From AWTP1-13 sp033764875 (GTDB lineage Bacteria > Pseudomonadota > Alphaproteobacteria > Rhizobiales > Hyphomicrobiaceae): a stretch of 64,000 nucleotides of DNA. A program made the position numbers and the translations under genes. This document shows, one piece after another, positions 1-7,448 of this stretch. The notes below the pieces were generated by a model, which had not been told where the DNA came from, searched no databases, and worked only from the letters and a program-made list of their open reading frames with translations. The stretch lies in assembly GCA_033764875.1 (NCBI GenBank), contig JANRIO010000124.1, forward strand, positions 1-64,000. The letters run 5' to 3'. The stretch's first letter is position 1, and every line of letters starts with the position of its first letter.

Positions 1-595
1 AATCCGATGGCAAGCGGCGTTGGAGGCAGCGGTGCCGGCTCCAGCGCCACCGCGAGTTCCAGCTTGCCATATTCATATGCCAGCGGAGCTGCGCACGCCA
101 CCTTCACTGCGGGATCGTTCCTGCCGTGGCTTCTGGGATCGACGTTCGCCCTCGCAGGGGACGGGCTCCACGCATACGAACGGAATTGGACTCAAGCGGC
201 CATCGGAGTCACCGCCGCCGGCATCGGGATGGATCTTTGCAGATGCCGGTGTCGCAAAAATCGGCTTAACTGCGGCGAGAAGGGCAACCAGTGAGGCAAG
301 CAGTCTTGCAAACGCAGCTCGCCTACGGATGCAGCTGAAGGCCGAGGAAATAGCAGGCGCACGACTACCCTCTGAAATCACCGGTTACTCTAGGCATGGC
401 CTGAATCAGGCTATATCTCGCGATGGCGTGGGTGTTGCACCGGGCGCAATACTCGATGCAGTCGAGAATCCGCTGAACATCGCCGGACAAAGTGGTGAAC
501 TCTTCATGTTGACGGGGAAAAATGCCGTGGTGATTGTCAACGGCCAAGGGAAGGTGATCACCACTTGGGCAAAAAATGCGGCGGGGTTTCGATGA
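1..595 (+). pseudogene. C-terminal end of a Rhs-type polymorphic toxin, apparently frameshifted
   Basis: Only the tail lies in the window. Two forward frames share one protein. Frame 1 (to about base 230) gives a hydrophobic pre-toxin segment containing ATFTAGSFLPW and AAIGVTAAGIG. Frame 2 then continues naturally with IFADAGVAKIGL and runs to the TGA at 593-595. The switch near 225-235 implies a one-base frameshift, so either a pseudogene or a sequencing error. The last ~80 residues (from EITGYSRHGLNQAISRDG to VIVNGQGKVITTWA) form a compact module with an early His and a late beta-rich TTW strand. This resembles DUF4258/BECR-like RNase toxins at the ends of Rhs proteins; that assignment is from pattern memory. 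If translation restarts downstream, the toxin module itself is intact. Confidence 0.6.
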
Positions 596-849
596 CTACG
601 CGTCCAACGACAAACGAACAACAGATGTTGTCCTTGGCTGAGAGAGTTCTTGCCGCTCGGCATGCCGCCCCCTTGCTTGCAGAGCGATTGGCACGCGATC
701 AAGTTGCGTCAGACGACCGCCAAGCGATCATCGAAGTGATTGCCGCCGAATTGTGCGAAAAGGGCTTCGACGCCATGTCGGAGCCCACTGCGTACGGGCA
801 AGAGCTTGAGCGGTTGATCGACTACTTGAACAGACCGAATTTGAGGTAG
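592..849 (+). CDS. Small putative immunity protein for the upstream toxin tail
   Basis: An 85-residue protein beginning MTTRPTTNEQQ. Its ATG overlaps the toxin stop in an ATGA, so the two are translationally coupled, as is usual for toxin/immunity pairs. A TTG at 565 in the same frame would add nine residues, but the ATGA start is preferred. The sequence looks wholly helical, with Leu/Ala-rich stretches and an acidic middle (DDRQAIIEVIAAELCEKG), and has no signal peptide or membrane segment, as expected of a cytoplasmic inhibitor. I do not recognise the family; the immunity role is inferred from position, size and overlap. Confidence 0.5.
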   Translation: MTTRPTTNEQQMLSLAERVLAARHAAPLLAERLARDQVASDDRQAIIEVIAAELCEKGFDAMSEPTAYGQELERLIDYLNRPNLR

Positions 850-880
850 CGCGTCGCGCTCAAGTCCTTCGCTTTCGAAG

Positions 881-1186
881 ATGCTGGCTATGTGCGGGGC
901 TCTTCACGATGGCGGTAGCGGTTGGCAGTGGCGACACCACCTGACCGTCGCCGGCCAGCTCGTCGGCATGAAGGTGACGCGCTCCGACAGCACCAGTGCC
1001 CTGCGCTACTTCCACAAGGATCATCTGGGCTCGATCTCGGTCATCACTGACGACACGGGCGCCGTGGTCGAGCGGCTCTCCTACGACGCGTCCAAGCGCA
1101 GCTTGGCTCCGCCAAGACGGGCAAGCGGCGCTTCGCCGACCACACCGAAGTGGAACGGCGGTCCGCAGGCGGTCCGGATCACGTGA
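881..1186 (+). pseudogene. Orphan Rhs/YD-repeat core fragment
   Basis: One forward frame encodes a recognisable Rhs core stretch: LTVAGQLVGMKVTR, then RYFHKDHLGSISVITDD and VVERLSYDA. It then loses similarity. A different frame from base 1120 resumes with GKRRFAD, the motif that normally follows SYDAWG in this family. The fragment is therefore broken by an indel between about 1092 and 1120 and has neither a proper start nor a C-terminal domain. Such displaced core pieces commonly trail Rhs toxin genes as recombination reservoirs or debris. It sits just inside the tRNA-like attachment-site copy at 1263-1307. Confidence 0.7.
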
Positions 1187-1262
1187 ACAGGGCGCGAACA
1201 TAGGGGGTCCATAGCGCATCGCATCGCATGGAAAATCAACGAGTTAGGTATCGACACCCTAA

Positions 1263-1307
1263 TTTGGGAGCAGGGGGCCGGGGGTTCGAATCCCTCTGCC
1301 CCGACCA
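1263..1307 (+). repeat. tRNA-Pro(UGG) 3' fragment, putative attachment-site copy of an integrated island
   Basis: The 45 bases read as the 3' half of a tRNA. They begin with the anticodon loop TTTGGGA (anticodon TGG), then anticodon-stem 3' strand GCAGG, variable bases GGGCC, a T arm with loop TTCGAAT, acceptor strand TGCCCCG, discriminator A and CCA. The acceptor strand would pair with CGGGGCA, the kind of 5' end found in tRNA-Pro. Nothing upstream supplies a 5' acceptor, D arm or 5' anticodon strand, so no complete tRNA is present. Anticodon-loop-to-3'-end duplicates are the typical core left at the distal end of tRNA-integrating elements. Orientation puts the island to the left. Confidence 0.75.
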
Positions 1308-1609
1308 CTTCATCCTGCGAAGCCTGACCTGCACCCGATCGCGTTCCAGCCCTCAGCAACCACGCCGCGCTTGGGACGCCGCGTCGGTCCGCAGGCGCGC
1401 GGCCCGTGCACAGCCGGCCTCCGGCGTCCTTGGCTTACGGATCATTGCATCGAGCGGGGCAGCCCCACGGGGACAAGTCTGTCTCCCTGCGGTGACAGTC
1501 TGCCGAGACAGTGGGTTGGCCCAAAGCCCCGCCTTGGTCGTTTGTCCTTGCGCTGTGGCCGCCTTGGAGGCTTGAAGTAATGGGCCGGCAGCCTATGGAA
1601 GGAGGGCGC
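1308..1609. other. Gene-free chromosomal flank next to the island end
   Basis: About 300 bases of GC-rich sequence between the tRNA fragment and the next gene. I see no convincing coding frame, RNA gene or strong promoter. A Shine-Dalgarno-like AAGGAGGG directly precedes the gene that starts at 1610. Confidence 0.5.
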
Positions 1610-2155
1610 ATGAGAGCAATCCGTCTCGCGATCGCCGCGCTCCTGGCCGGCTGGCTCCTGGCCGATGCCGCCGCAGCCCAGCAGCGGCCCTCGCTGTCGC
1701 CGTTCGCCCCCGCCCCGGACCTCAGCTCCGGCCCGGTCAAGATCGACCTCTCCCGCAGCCGCGACCTTGACAACTGGCTGGCCGTGCAGGCCGAGCTTCG
1801 CCGCCGGCGCCTGCGCCCCCCCGCGAGCGAGGGGGAGCACGAGGAGACCGAGCGTCTGCAGCAGCTGGACCGCCAGTACTCCGCCCGCTGGTTCCCGCGC
1901 GACCGCACCCAGGCGACCTATCACGGCCTCTGCCTGGTCAAGATGGTCGACGATTGTCTCACTTGCGAGATAAGGCCCAACATCTACCTCGAGGTGGCGC
2001 CGGAGGCCGTGTCGGTCGGGCAGGTGTTCCGCTTCCAGACGACGCGCCGCGCCGAGTTCCTGGTCTACCCGGACGGCGTCGAGTTCGCCATCCAGCCAGG
2101 GTCCCGCTTCGAGATGCTGGTCGGCGGCTACGTCGAGATGGAGCGCATCAAGTAG
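1610..2155 (+). CDS. Exported hypothetical protein
   Basis: A 181-residue protein with a clear Sec signal peptide (MRAIRLAIAALLAGWLLADAAAA, cleavage probably just before QQRP). The start at 1610 is chosen because GGAGGG lies just upstream; the longer frame gives an implausible N-terminus. The mature part has a proline-rich N-terminal segment, an Arg-rich helix (VQAELRRRRLR) and a C-terminal half with CLVKMVDDCLTC, giving three Cys that could form disulfides, then predicted beta strands. I do not recognise the family. It is the first chromosomal gene after the island scar. Confidence 0.7.
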   Translation: MRAIRLAIAALLAGWLLADAAAAQQRPSLSPFAPAPDLSSGPVKIDLSRSRDLDNWLAVQAELRRRRLRPPASEGEHEETERLQQLDRQYSARWFPRDRTQATYHGLCLVKMVDDCLTCEIRPNIYLEVAPEAVSVGQVFRFQTTRRAEFLVYPDGVEFAIQPGSRFEMLVGGYVEMERIK

Positions 2156-2325
2156 CCCGGCCCACGCCCGCACTGGCCCCGGCACCGCGCCGCTGTCACC
2201 ATCAGCCTGTCCCTCGCCGCATGCTTTCTGCTGGCACCGGGGCCGAATTCCTGTACGGATGCCGCCGGGCCGGCGTCCGCCGGCCGGCTCTTGGCACGGG
2301 CGGGAAGGCAAGGGGGCAGGGTCCG

Positions 2326-2685
2326 ATGAGCCTATTCGCATGGCTGCTGCTCACGGCCGTCCTCGTCACCAACACCACCGGGCAGCTGCTCTTCAAGGCA
2401 GCCTCCATGCGGGCCGACCGCGACGACGTCAGCCACTGGCGCGCGCTCGCGGCCGATCCCTGGCTGTGGGTGGCGCTTGCCATCTACGCGGTCGAGTTCT
2501 TTCTGTGGTTGGCGTTTCTCTCGCTGGTGCCGCTCTGGCAGGGCGTGATGGTCGCCTGCATCGACATCCTGCTCGTCATGCTTGGCGGCCGCATTTTCTT
2601 CGGCGAGCGGATCACCCCGGCGCGCATGCTGGCGATCGGTCTCATCGCCTGCGGCGTCTTCCTGGTCGGAGGAACTGGCGCATGA
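2326..2685 (+). CDS. SMR/EamA-like small membrane protein, subunit A of a pair
   Basis: A 119-residue protein with four predicted transmembrane helices, the size and layout of small multidrug-resistance family proteins. The first helix contains TNTTGQLLFKAAS; the Glu that is essential in EmrE-type proton/drug antiporters is absent. The GQLLFK motif is closer to the ArnE/ArnF and EamA-like branch that moves lipid-linked sugars. The stop overlaps the ATG of the next gene (ATGA at 2682-2685), so the two are coupled and probably form a heterodimer. Substrate unknown. Confidence 0.75.
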   Translation: MSLFAWLLLTAVLVTNTTGQLLFKAASMRADRDDVSHWRALAADPWLWVALAIYAVEFFLWLAFLSLVPLWQGVMVACIDILLVMLGGRIFFGERITPARMLAIGLIACGVFLVGGTGA

Positions 2686-3056
2686 AGCGGTCCACGCTCC
2701 TGCTCGGCTTCATTCTGCTCGTGGCCATCGACACCTTCGTGCAGATCGGCTTCAAGATCGCGGGCAGCAACGCCCTGCCGCTGACGCTCGATCTGCCGTG
2801 GCTCGGCCGCGTCGTCGAGCAGCCCTGGCTGCTCGGCGTCCTCCTCGGCTACGGGGCGGCGTTCCTGGTCTACATGACGCTCATCAAGCACGCGCCGATC
2901 GGCCCCGCGTTCGCCGCGACCCATCTCGAGATCGTGGCGGTCACCCTGTTCTCCTATTTCGTCTTCGGGGACGCCATCAGCCTGTGGCAGGCCGTGGGTT
3001 GCTGCGCCATCGTCGCCGGCGTGCTCGTCCTCGCCACCACCGAGAGCCACAGCTAG
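2682..3056 (+). CDS. SMR/EamA-like small membrane protein, subunit B of a pair
   Basis: A 124-residue protein with four predicted helices, paired by a 4-bp overlap with the preceding gene. Helix 1 reads FILLVAIDTFVQIGFKIAGS: an Asp, not the classical Glu, sits in the membrane, and the QIGFK motif mirrors GQLLFK in the partner. A C-terminal helix pair ends in a short polar tail. Paired SMR proteins act as asymmetric dimers; ArnE/ArnF, which flip undecaprenyl-phosphate-aminoarabinose, are the closest functional analogy. The downstream GNAT and glycosyltransferase make a lipid-linked glycan role plausible, but this is inference. Confidence 0.75.
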   Translation: MKRSTLLLGFILLVAIDTFVQIGFKIAGSNALPLTLDLPWLGRVVEQPWLLGVLLGYGAAFLVYMTLIKHAPIGPAFAATHLEIVAVTLFSYFVFGDAISLWQAVGCCAIVAGVLVLATTESHS

Positions 3057-3186
3057 CCGGTCGTTTCGCTGCATTGCAGCGCGCGCGTCGCGCTGCGCGT
3101 GCATGAAAAAACGCACGCCGTTGCCGGCGTCGCCTTGAGCCCGGCTGGCGAAGCAGCCATTTTGTCCACGACGAGGGAGGGACCGC

Positions 3187-4395
3187 ATGGGCACCGGTTC
3201 TGCGGCGGCAGCCGCATTGAATCTGCCGGAAAATGGCTACGAGGCGCACGTCTACGCCAGCATCGGGCAGCTGTCGCGCGAGCGCTGGACGGCGCTGTTT
3301 CCCGACGACGCGGAGGGTTGGGACTACTACCTGGCGTGCGAGGCCTCGCCTCCGCCGGCCTTCTCGTTCTCGGCTGTCGGCGTGCACCGCGGCGGCGAGC
3401 TCGTCGCCGCAGCCCCCGTCTTTCGCCTGAGCTACCGCCTCGACACGCCGATGCAGGGCGCCTGGGCCTCGCTCGGCGAATGGCTGAACCGCTATGTGCC
3501 GCGGCTCGTCAACTTGCCCGTCATGGGCCTCGGCTCGCCGCTGGCCGACCGCTGCCACCTGGGCTTCTCGCCGCGCCTGCGCACCGACGAGAAGGCAGCC
3601 GCCATGCGCGCCCTGCTCGCAGCCCTCGATGCGCACGCCGCGCGCGAGGGCGTTCCCATCCTCGCCGTCAAGGACCTCGCCGAGCGCGACCTGGCAGGCG
3701 CCGACGCGGCGCTGGCCGACGCGCGCTTCACCCGCGTCCCGAGCCTTCCCGTTGCCGTGCTCGACCTGCCCTTTGCCTCCGAGGAGGCCTACCTCGCGAG
3801 CCTGTCGCCCGCCACCCGCAAAGACATCCGCCGCAAGCTCAAGACGGCCGCCAACGTCCGGGTCGAGATCCGGACCAGCATCGCCGGCATCGAATCCGAC
3901 ATCGTCTCGCTGTACGACGAGACCCGCGCCCAGAGCGGCTTCGACTACGGCGACTTCGAGAGGCTGGCGCCGCTGTATTTCCGCCGGGTGACGGAGGGCC
4001 TCGAAGGCCGCGCCGCCGTCGTGCTGTACTGGCACGGCGAGGATCTCATCGGCTTCAACCTGCTGCTGCTGGAGCCGGACAGGATCATCGACAAGTTCAT
4101 CGGCATGCGCTACCCGCAGGCGCGCGACCACAATCTGTACGTGTTGAGCTGGATGAATAACGTGCGCCTGTGTCTCGCGCGCGGCATCCGCCAGATGCAG
4201 ACGGGGCAGACCGCCTATTCCTCCAAGCTCCGCTTCGGCAGCCGGCTCGAGGGCTCGTGGGTCTACTTCAAGCATCGCGGGCGGGTCATCAACCGGCTCT
4301 TCCGCACGTTCGGCCCGCTGATGGCATTCGACAAGATGGACCCCGATCTCGCCGCGCGCGCGAAACGCAAGCCCGTGCCGGCGCTCGCCGACTGA
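3187..4395 (+). CDS. GNAT-family acyltransferase, BioF2/FemAB-like (peptidogalycan type)
   Basis: A 402-residue soluble protein preceded by GAGGGA about 6 bases before the ATG. The N-terminal ~180 residues form one acetyltransferase-like lobe. The second lobe contains SLSPATRKDIRRKLK and YDETRAQSGFDYG, a common pattern in the Acetyltransf_6 (BioF2-like) family, followed by VLYWHGEDLIGFNLLLLEPD and a C-terminal basic segment. These double-GNAT proteins are annotated as peptidogalycan or cell-wall/exopolysaccharide acyltransferases and may use acyl-CoA or aminoacyl-tRNA. It lies 130 bp after the SMR pair and 240 bp before a GT4 enzyme on the same strand. Confidence 0.8.
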   Translation: MGTGSAAAAALNLPENGYEAHVYASIGQLSRERWTALFPDDAEGWDYYLACEASPPPAFSFSAVGVHRGGELVAAAPVFRLSYRLDTPMQGAWASLGEWLNRYVPRLVNLPVMGLGSPLADRCHLGFSPRLRTDEKAAAMRALLAALDAHAAREGVPILAVKDLAERDLAGADAALADARFTRVPSLPVAVLDLPFASEEAYLASLSPATRKDIRRKLKTAANVRVEIRTSIAGIESDIVSLYDETRAQSGFDYGDFERLAPLYFRRVTEGLEGRAAVVLYWHGEDLIGFNLLLLEPDRIIDKFIGMRYPQARDHNLYVLSWMNNVRLCLARGIRQMQTGQTAYSSKLRFGSRLEGSWVYFKHRGRVINRLFRTFGPLMAFDKMDPDLAARAKRKPVPALAD

Positions 4396-4637
4396 GGGCT
4401 GCGGCCGCGCCCCTTGCGCCTTTCGTCGCTGCGCCGCAACGAAGCGCCGGAAATCCTGGGGCTTTCGCCAGGTCGCGGGGTCGCGGCGCGCGCCCGCGTC
4501 GAGCCTCCATGGCGGCCTTGGCGCCCCCGCGCACCACATTTTCTGCCGCTTGCAGTGGAAACAGGCGTTGCACGTAGCCGGACCGGCCGGAATGACGCTA
4601 TCACTGTGCCGGGGCGCTGTTGCGCAGACGGTGGTTG

Positions 4638-5675
4638 ATGAAGATCGTGACGGTGATGGCGGGCCGGCAGACCGGGGGCGCCGAAACCTACTCGACGGAC
4701 GTGATGTTGAAGCTGCACGAGGCTGGCCTCGAGCAGGTCGTTGTCATGTCGCGCGAGGCCCCGCGCTATGCCGAGCTCGAGCGCGCCGGCCTGCGCATGG
4801 CCCCGCGCGTTCTCGACCACCCCTTCACCTGGCTGCAGAAGCGCGCCCTGCGCCGGCTGCTCGAGGAGGAGCGGCCCGACATCGTGCACACCTGGATGCG
4901 GCGCGCGGCAAGCATCGTGCCGGGTGGCCTCGCGCAGCCCGTGATCGCCTGGTTCGGCGGCTACTACGAGCCCCGCCACTTCCACCGCTGCACGCATTTC
5001 GTCGGCGTGACCAAGGACATCGTGGCCCACATGCATCGCCGCGGCGTATCGGCGGGCCGCGCCTTCTACATCCCGACCTTCCCCACCGTGCTCGAGGAGC
5101 CGCGGATCCCGCGCGCCCCGCTCGATACGCCGGACACCGCCAAGGTGCTTCTGACGCTGTCGCGCCTGCACCCCAAGAAGGGCCTCGACACCTTTCTCAA
5201 GGCGCTGGCGGGCTTGCCGGATGACTACTACGCATGGATCGCGGGCGACGGCCCCCTGCGCGGCGAGCTCGAGGCCCTGGCGGCCGGCCTCGGCGTGTCC
5301 GATCGCGTCCGCTTTCTCGGCTGGCGCACCGATCGTGGCGCGCTCCTGCGCAGCGCCGACGTCTGCGTGCTGCCCTCGCGCTACGAGCCCTTCGGCACCG
5401 TCATCCTGGAGGCCTGGGCCGCCGGCACACCGTTGGTTGCCGCCATGAGCGCAGGCCCGGCCGCCCACGTTCGCGATGGCGTCGACGGCCTGCTCGTGGC
5501 CATCGACGACGTCGAGGCGCTGGCCACCGCCATGCGCCGCGCCGCGAGCGACGAGGAGCTGCGGCGGCGGCTGATCGCGGAAGGCTGCGCCAGCTACGAG
5601 CGCAGCTTCACGCCGGCGGCCATCACGCGCCAGTGGCTTGAGTTCTATGCCGAGCTCGCGACCCGCAGGATTTGA
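4638..5675 (+). CDS. Glycosyltransferase family 4 (GT-B fold)
   Basis: A 345-residue protein starting MKIVTVMAGRQTGGAETY, where the GGAE motif is the usual acceptor-side loop of GT4 enzymes. The C-terminal Rossmann domain carries LSRLHPKKGLDTFLKAL, GDGPLRGELEALA, RVRFLGWRTD, and CVLPSRYEPFGTVILEAWAAGTPLVA with the conserved E-x7-E donor-binding region. It transfers a sugar from a nucleotide donor, probably to a lipid or glycan acceptor at the inner membrane. The start is taken at the ATG of MKIVT; an upstream extension is not typical. Acceptor and sugar cannot be read from sequence. Confidence 0.9.
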   Translation: MKIVTVMAGRQTGGAETYSTDVMLKLHEAGLEQVVVMSREAPRYAELERAGLRMAPRVLDHPFTWLQKRALRRLLEEERPDIVHTWMRRAASIVPGGLAQPVIAWFGGYYEPRHFHRCTHFVGVTKDIVAHMHRRGVSAGRAFYIPTFPTVLEEPRIPRAPLDTPDTAKVLLTLSRLHPKKGLDTFLKALAGLPDDYYAWIAGDGPLRGELEALAAGLGVSDRVRFLGWRTDRGALLRSADVCVLPSRYEPFGTVILEAWAAGTPLVAAMSAGPAAHVRDGVDGLLVAIDDVEALATAMRRAASDEELRRRLIAEGCASYERSFTPAAITRQWLEFYAELATRRI

Positions 5676-5783
5676 GTGGGACAGCCCGCGGCGACGGACG
5701 CCGCGCCCCTTCCCGGCGACGATCTGATCGAGCGCGTCGTGCGCACGGCGGTCGCCACCTACGTCACGGCCTATCGCACCTGA
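5676..5783 (+). CDS. Possible 35-residue ORF directly after the glycosyltransferase
   Basis: A GTG immediately follows the glycosyltransferase stop and opens a 35-codon frame ending at 5783, one base before the stop of the convergent acetyltransferase gene. The product would include DDLIERVVRTAVATYVTAYRT, an amphipathic helix. No ribosome site is evident beyond coupling to the upstream gene, and I know no homologue. It could equally be non-coding spacer. Confidence 0.25.
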   Translation: MGQPAATDAAPLPGDDLIERVVRTAVATYVTAYRT

Positions 5784-6338
5784 TCACGCGCCGTTGCGAA
5801 GCGGCAGGGGAAGCTGCCCGTCCTCCGGCGGCGTGTTCTCGCCCTGGCCGAGCGGCAGCTCCATGACCACGCTGTCGAGCCACCGCCCGAGCTTGTAGCC
5901 GACCGAGTGGATCGTGCCGCAGAAGTGGAAGCCGCAGCGCCGGTGCAGCGTGATCGAGCCGAAGTTGGCGGAATCGCCGATCACGGCCACCATCAGGCGA
6001 AAGCCGCGCTCGGTACAATCGGAGATCAGCCGGCCCATCAGCGCCGTGCCGACCCGTCTGCCTTGCATGCTCTGCTTGATGTAGATCGAGTTCTCGACCG
6101 TGAAGCGATAGGCCGGCCGCGTGCGGTAGGCGCTGACGTAGGCATATCCGGCCACCGCGCCGTCGACCACGGCCACCAGGTACGGATAGCCGCCCTCCGT
6201 GATGGCCAGCATCCGCCGCCGCATCTCGGCCTCGCCCGGCGGCGTCAGCTCGAAGGTGGCAAATCCCGTCTCCACGGCCGGACGGTAGATCGCCGTGATC
6301 GCCGGCACGTCCGCTTCCGTGGCAGGTCTGATCTCCAT
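5784..6338 (-). CDS. GNAT acetyltransferase, phosphinothricin acetyltransferase-like
   Basis: A 184-residue single-domain GNAT. It begins MEIRPATEADVPAITAIYRP and contains VAVVDGAVAGYAYVSAYRTRPAYR, IYIKQSMQGRRVGTALM (the acetyl-CoA pyrophosphate loop, with QGRRVGT) and LHRRCGFHFCGTIHSVGYKLGRWLD. The YRxRPAY and GF-x3-G-x5-G-x-K-x-G-x-W/WLD features match the Pat/Bar and YwnH-type group, which acetylate phosphinothricin, methionine sulfone or related amino-acid analogues. It faces the glycosyltransferase tail to tail and probably has its own promoter from the 6339-6417 side. Confidence 0.85.
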   Translation of the reverse strand: MEIRPATEADVPAITAIYRPAVETGFATFELTPPGEAEMRRRMLAITEGGYPYLVAVVDGAVAGYAYVSAYRTRPAYRFTVENSIYIKQSMQGRRVGTALMGRLISDCTERGFRLMVAVIGDSANFGSITLHRRCGFHFCGTIHSVGYKLGRWLDSVVMELPLGQGENTPPEDGQLPLPLRNGA

Positions 6339-6417
6339 GTGCGCGTCCCTCGTCCGTCGGGCAAGTCGGGCGCGACCGGCGCCCGGCCCAATGCTGGCTC
6401 AGTGGTGGCCCAAATGC

Positions 6418-6444
6418 AAAGGGCCCCGCTGTTGGCGGGGCCCC
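6418..6444 (-). terminator. Rho-independent terminator of the Bax-inhibitor-1 gene
   Basis: Read on the minus strand, GGGCCCCGC at 6421-6429 and GCGGGGCCC at 6435-6443 form a 9-bp GC stem with a short loop, followed by a TTT run (AAA at 6418-6420 on the plus strand). It lies about 20 bp after the stop at 6467. Confidence 0.75.
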
Positions 6445-6466
6445 GGCATGCGCATCTGCGCTGGTC

Positions 6467-7267
6467 TTAGTCGCGATTGCCGAACAGCTGCAGCATCGAC
6501 GTGAACATGTTGATGAAGTCGAGGTACAGGTTCAGCGCGCCCATGATGGCGGCCTTGCCCATGGCGGCCGCGTCATTGGCCACGGCGTAGTAGTTGTCCT
6601 TGATCTGCTGCGTGTCGTAGGCGGTGAGGCCCGCGAACACCAGCACGCCGATCGCGGAGATCGCGAACTGCAGCGCGCTGGACTGCAGGAAGATGTTGAC
6701 CAGGCTGGCGATGATGAGACCGAACACGCCCATGATCAGGAACGTGCCCCAGCCCGACAGATCCTTCTTGGTCGTGTAGCCGTAGAGGCTGAGCGCCATG
6801 AAGGCTGCGGCCGTGACGAAGAACACCTGCGTGATCGACTGGCCCGTGTAGACCAGGAAGATCGACGACAGCGACAGGCCCATGGCCGCCGCGAACGCCC
6901 AGAACGCGATCTGCGCTGCGCCGACGCTCATGGAGTAGATGCGCCAGGACAGGAAGAACACGAACGCCAGCGGTGCCAGCATCACCACCCACTTGAGCGG
7001 GCTGACGAAGATGGCCGTGCCGAACGGCGTGAGGTACATGCCGCGCTTGAGCGCGTAGGCGGCGCCCGTCGCGCTCTTGGCAGCGAGGGCGGGGTCTGTG
7101 GTGATCGCCTGCATGAAGACGAAGTAAGCCACAAGGCCCGTGAGCAGCACGCCACCAGCCATGTAGTTGTAGACGCGCAGCATGTATGCGCGCAGGCCTT
7201 CGTCCACGCCGACGTCGGTACGCGTGCCGTAACCGGCGGTCGCGAACCTGTTGTCGTACTGAGCCAT
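6467..7267 (-). CDS. Bax inhibitor-1/YccA family membrane protein
   Basis: A 266-residue integral membrane protein with seven predicted helices, typical in size for bacterial BI-1/YccA/LFG proteins. Conserved features include RAYMLRVYNYMAGGVLLTG near the N-terminus, IFLVYTGQSITQVFF, and the C-terminal DTQQIKDNYY and LNLYLDFINMFTSMLQLFG, with paired acidic residues as in the BsYetJ calcium-leak channel. The start MAQYDNRF is preferred because GAAGGG lies nine bases upstream; an ATG at 7276 would have no spacer. Family members modulate ion flux or FtsH proteolysis; the exact role here is unknown. Confidence 0.9.
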   Translation of the reverse strand: MAQYDNRFATAGYGTRTDVGVDEGLRAYMLRVYNYMAGGVLLTGLVAYFVFMQAITTDPALAAKSATGAAYALKRGMYLTPFGTAIFVSPLKWVVMLAPLAFVFFLSWRIYSMSVGAAQIAFWAFAAAMGLSLSSIFLVYTGQSITQVFFVTAAAFMALSLYGYTTKKDLSGWGTFLIMGVFGLIIASLVNIFLQSSALQFAISAIGVLVFAGLTAYDTQQIKDNYYAVANDAAAMGKAAIMGALNLYLDFINMFTSMLQLFGNRD

Positions 7268-7448
7268 GTTGTTCATCCCTTCGACTTTAGGCGAATTCCG
7301 TGTCGCCACACCGGAGTATGGCGATTGCACCCCTGAAATGCAAGATCGGCAGGCCCTCGGGAGGCTGTGAGTGCCATGCGCAAGTCGAGGTGGGGCGGCG
7401 GAATTGCACCGCAAGGCTGGCGCACCATTAAATTATGGCAATCTCGCC

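Noticed and set aside
1201..1307. A complete tRNA gene ending at 1307
   Set aside because: The 3' half is excellent, but no upstream sequence supplies the CGGGGCA acceptor strand, a D arm or the CCTGC anticodon-stem strand at the right distance.
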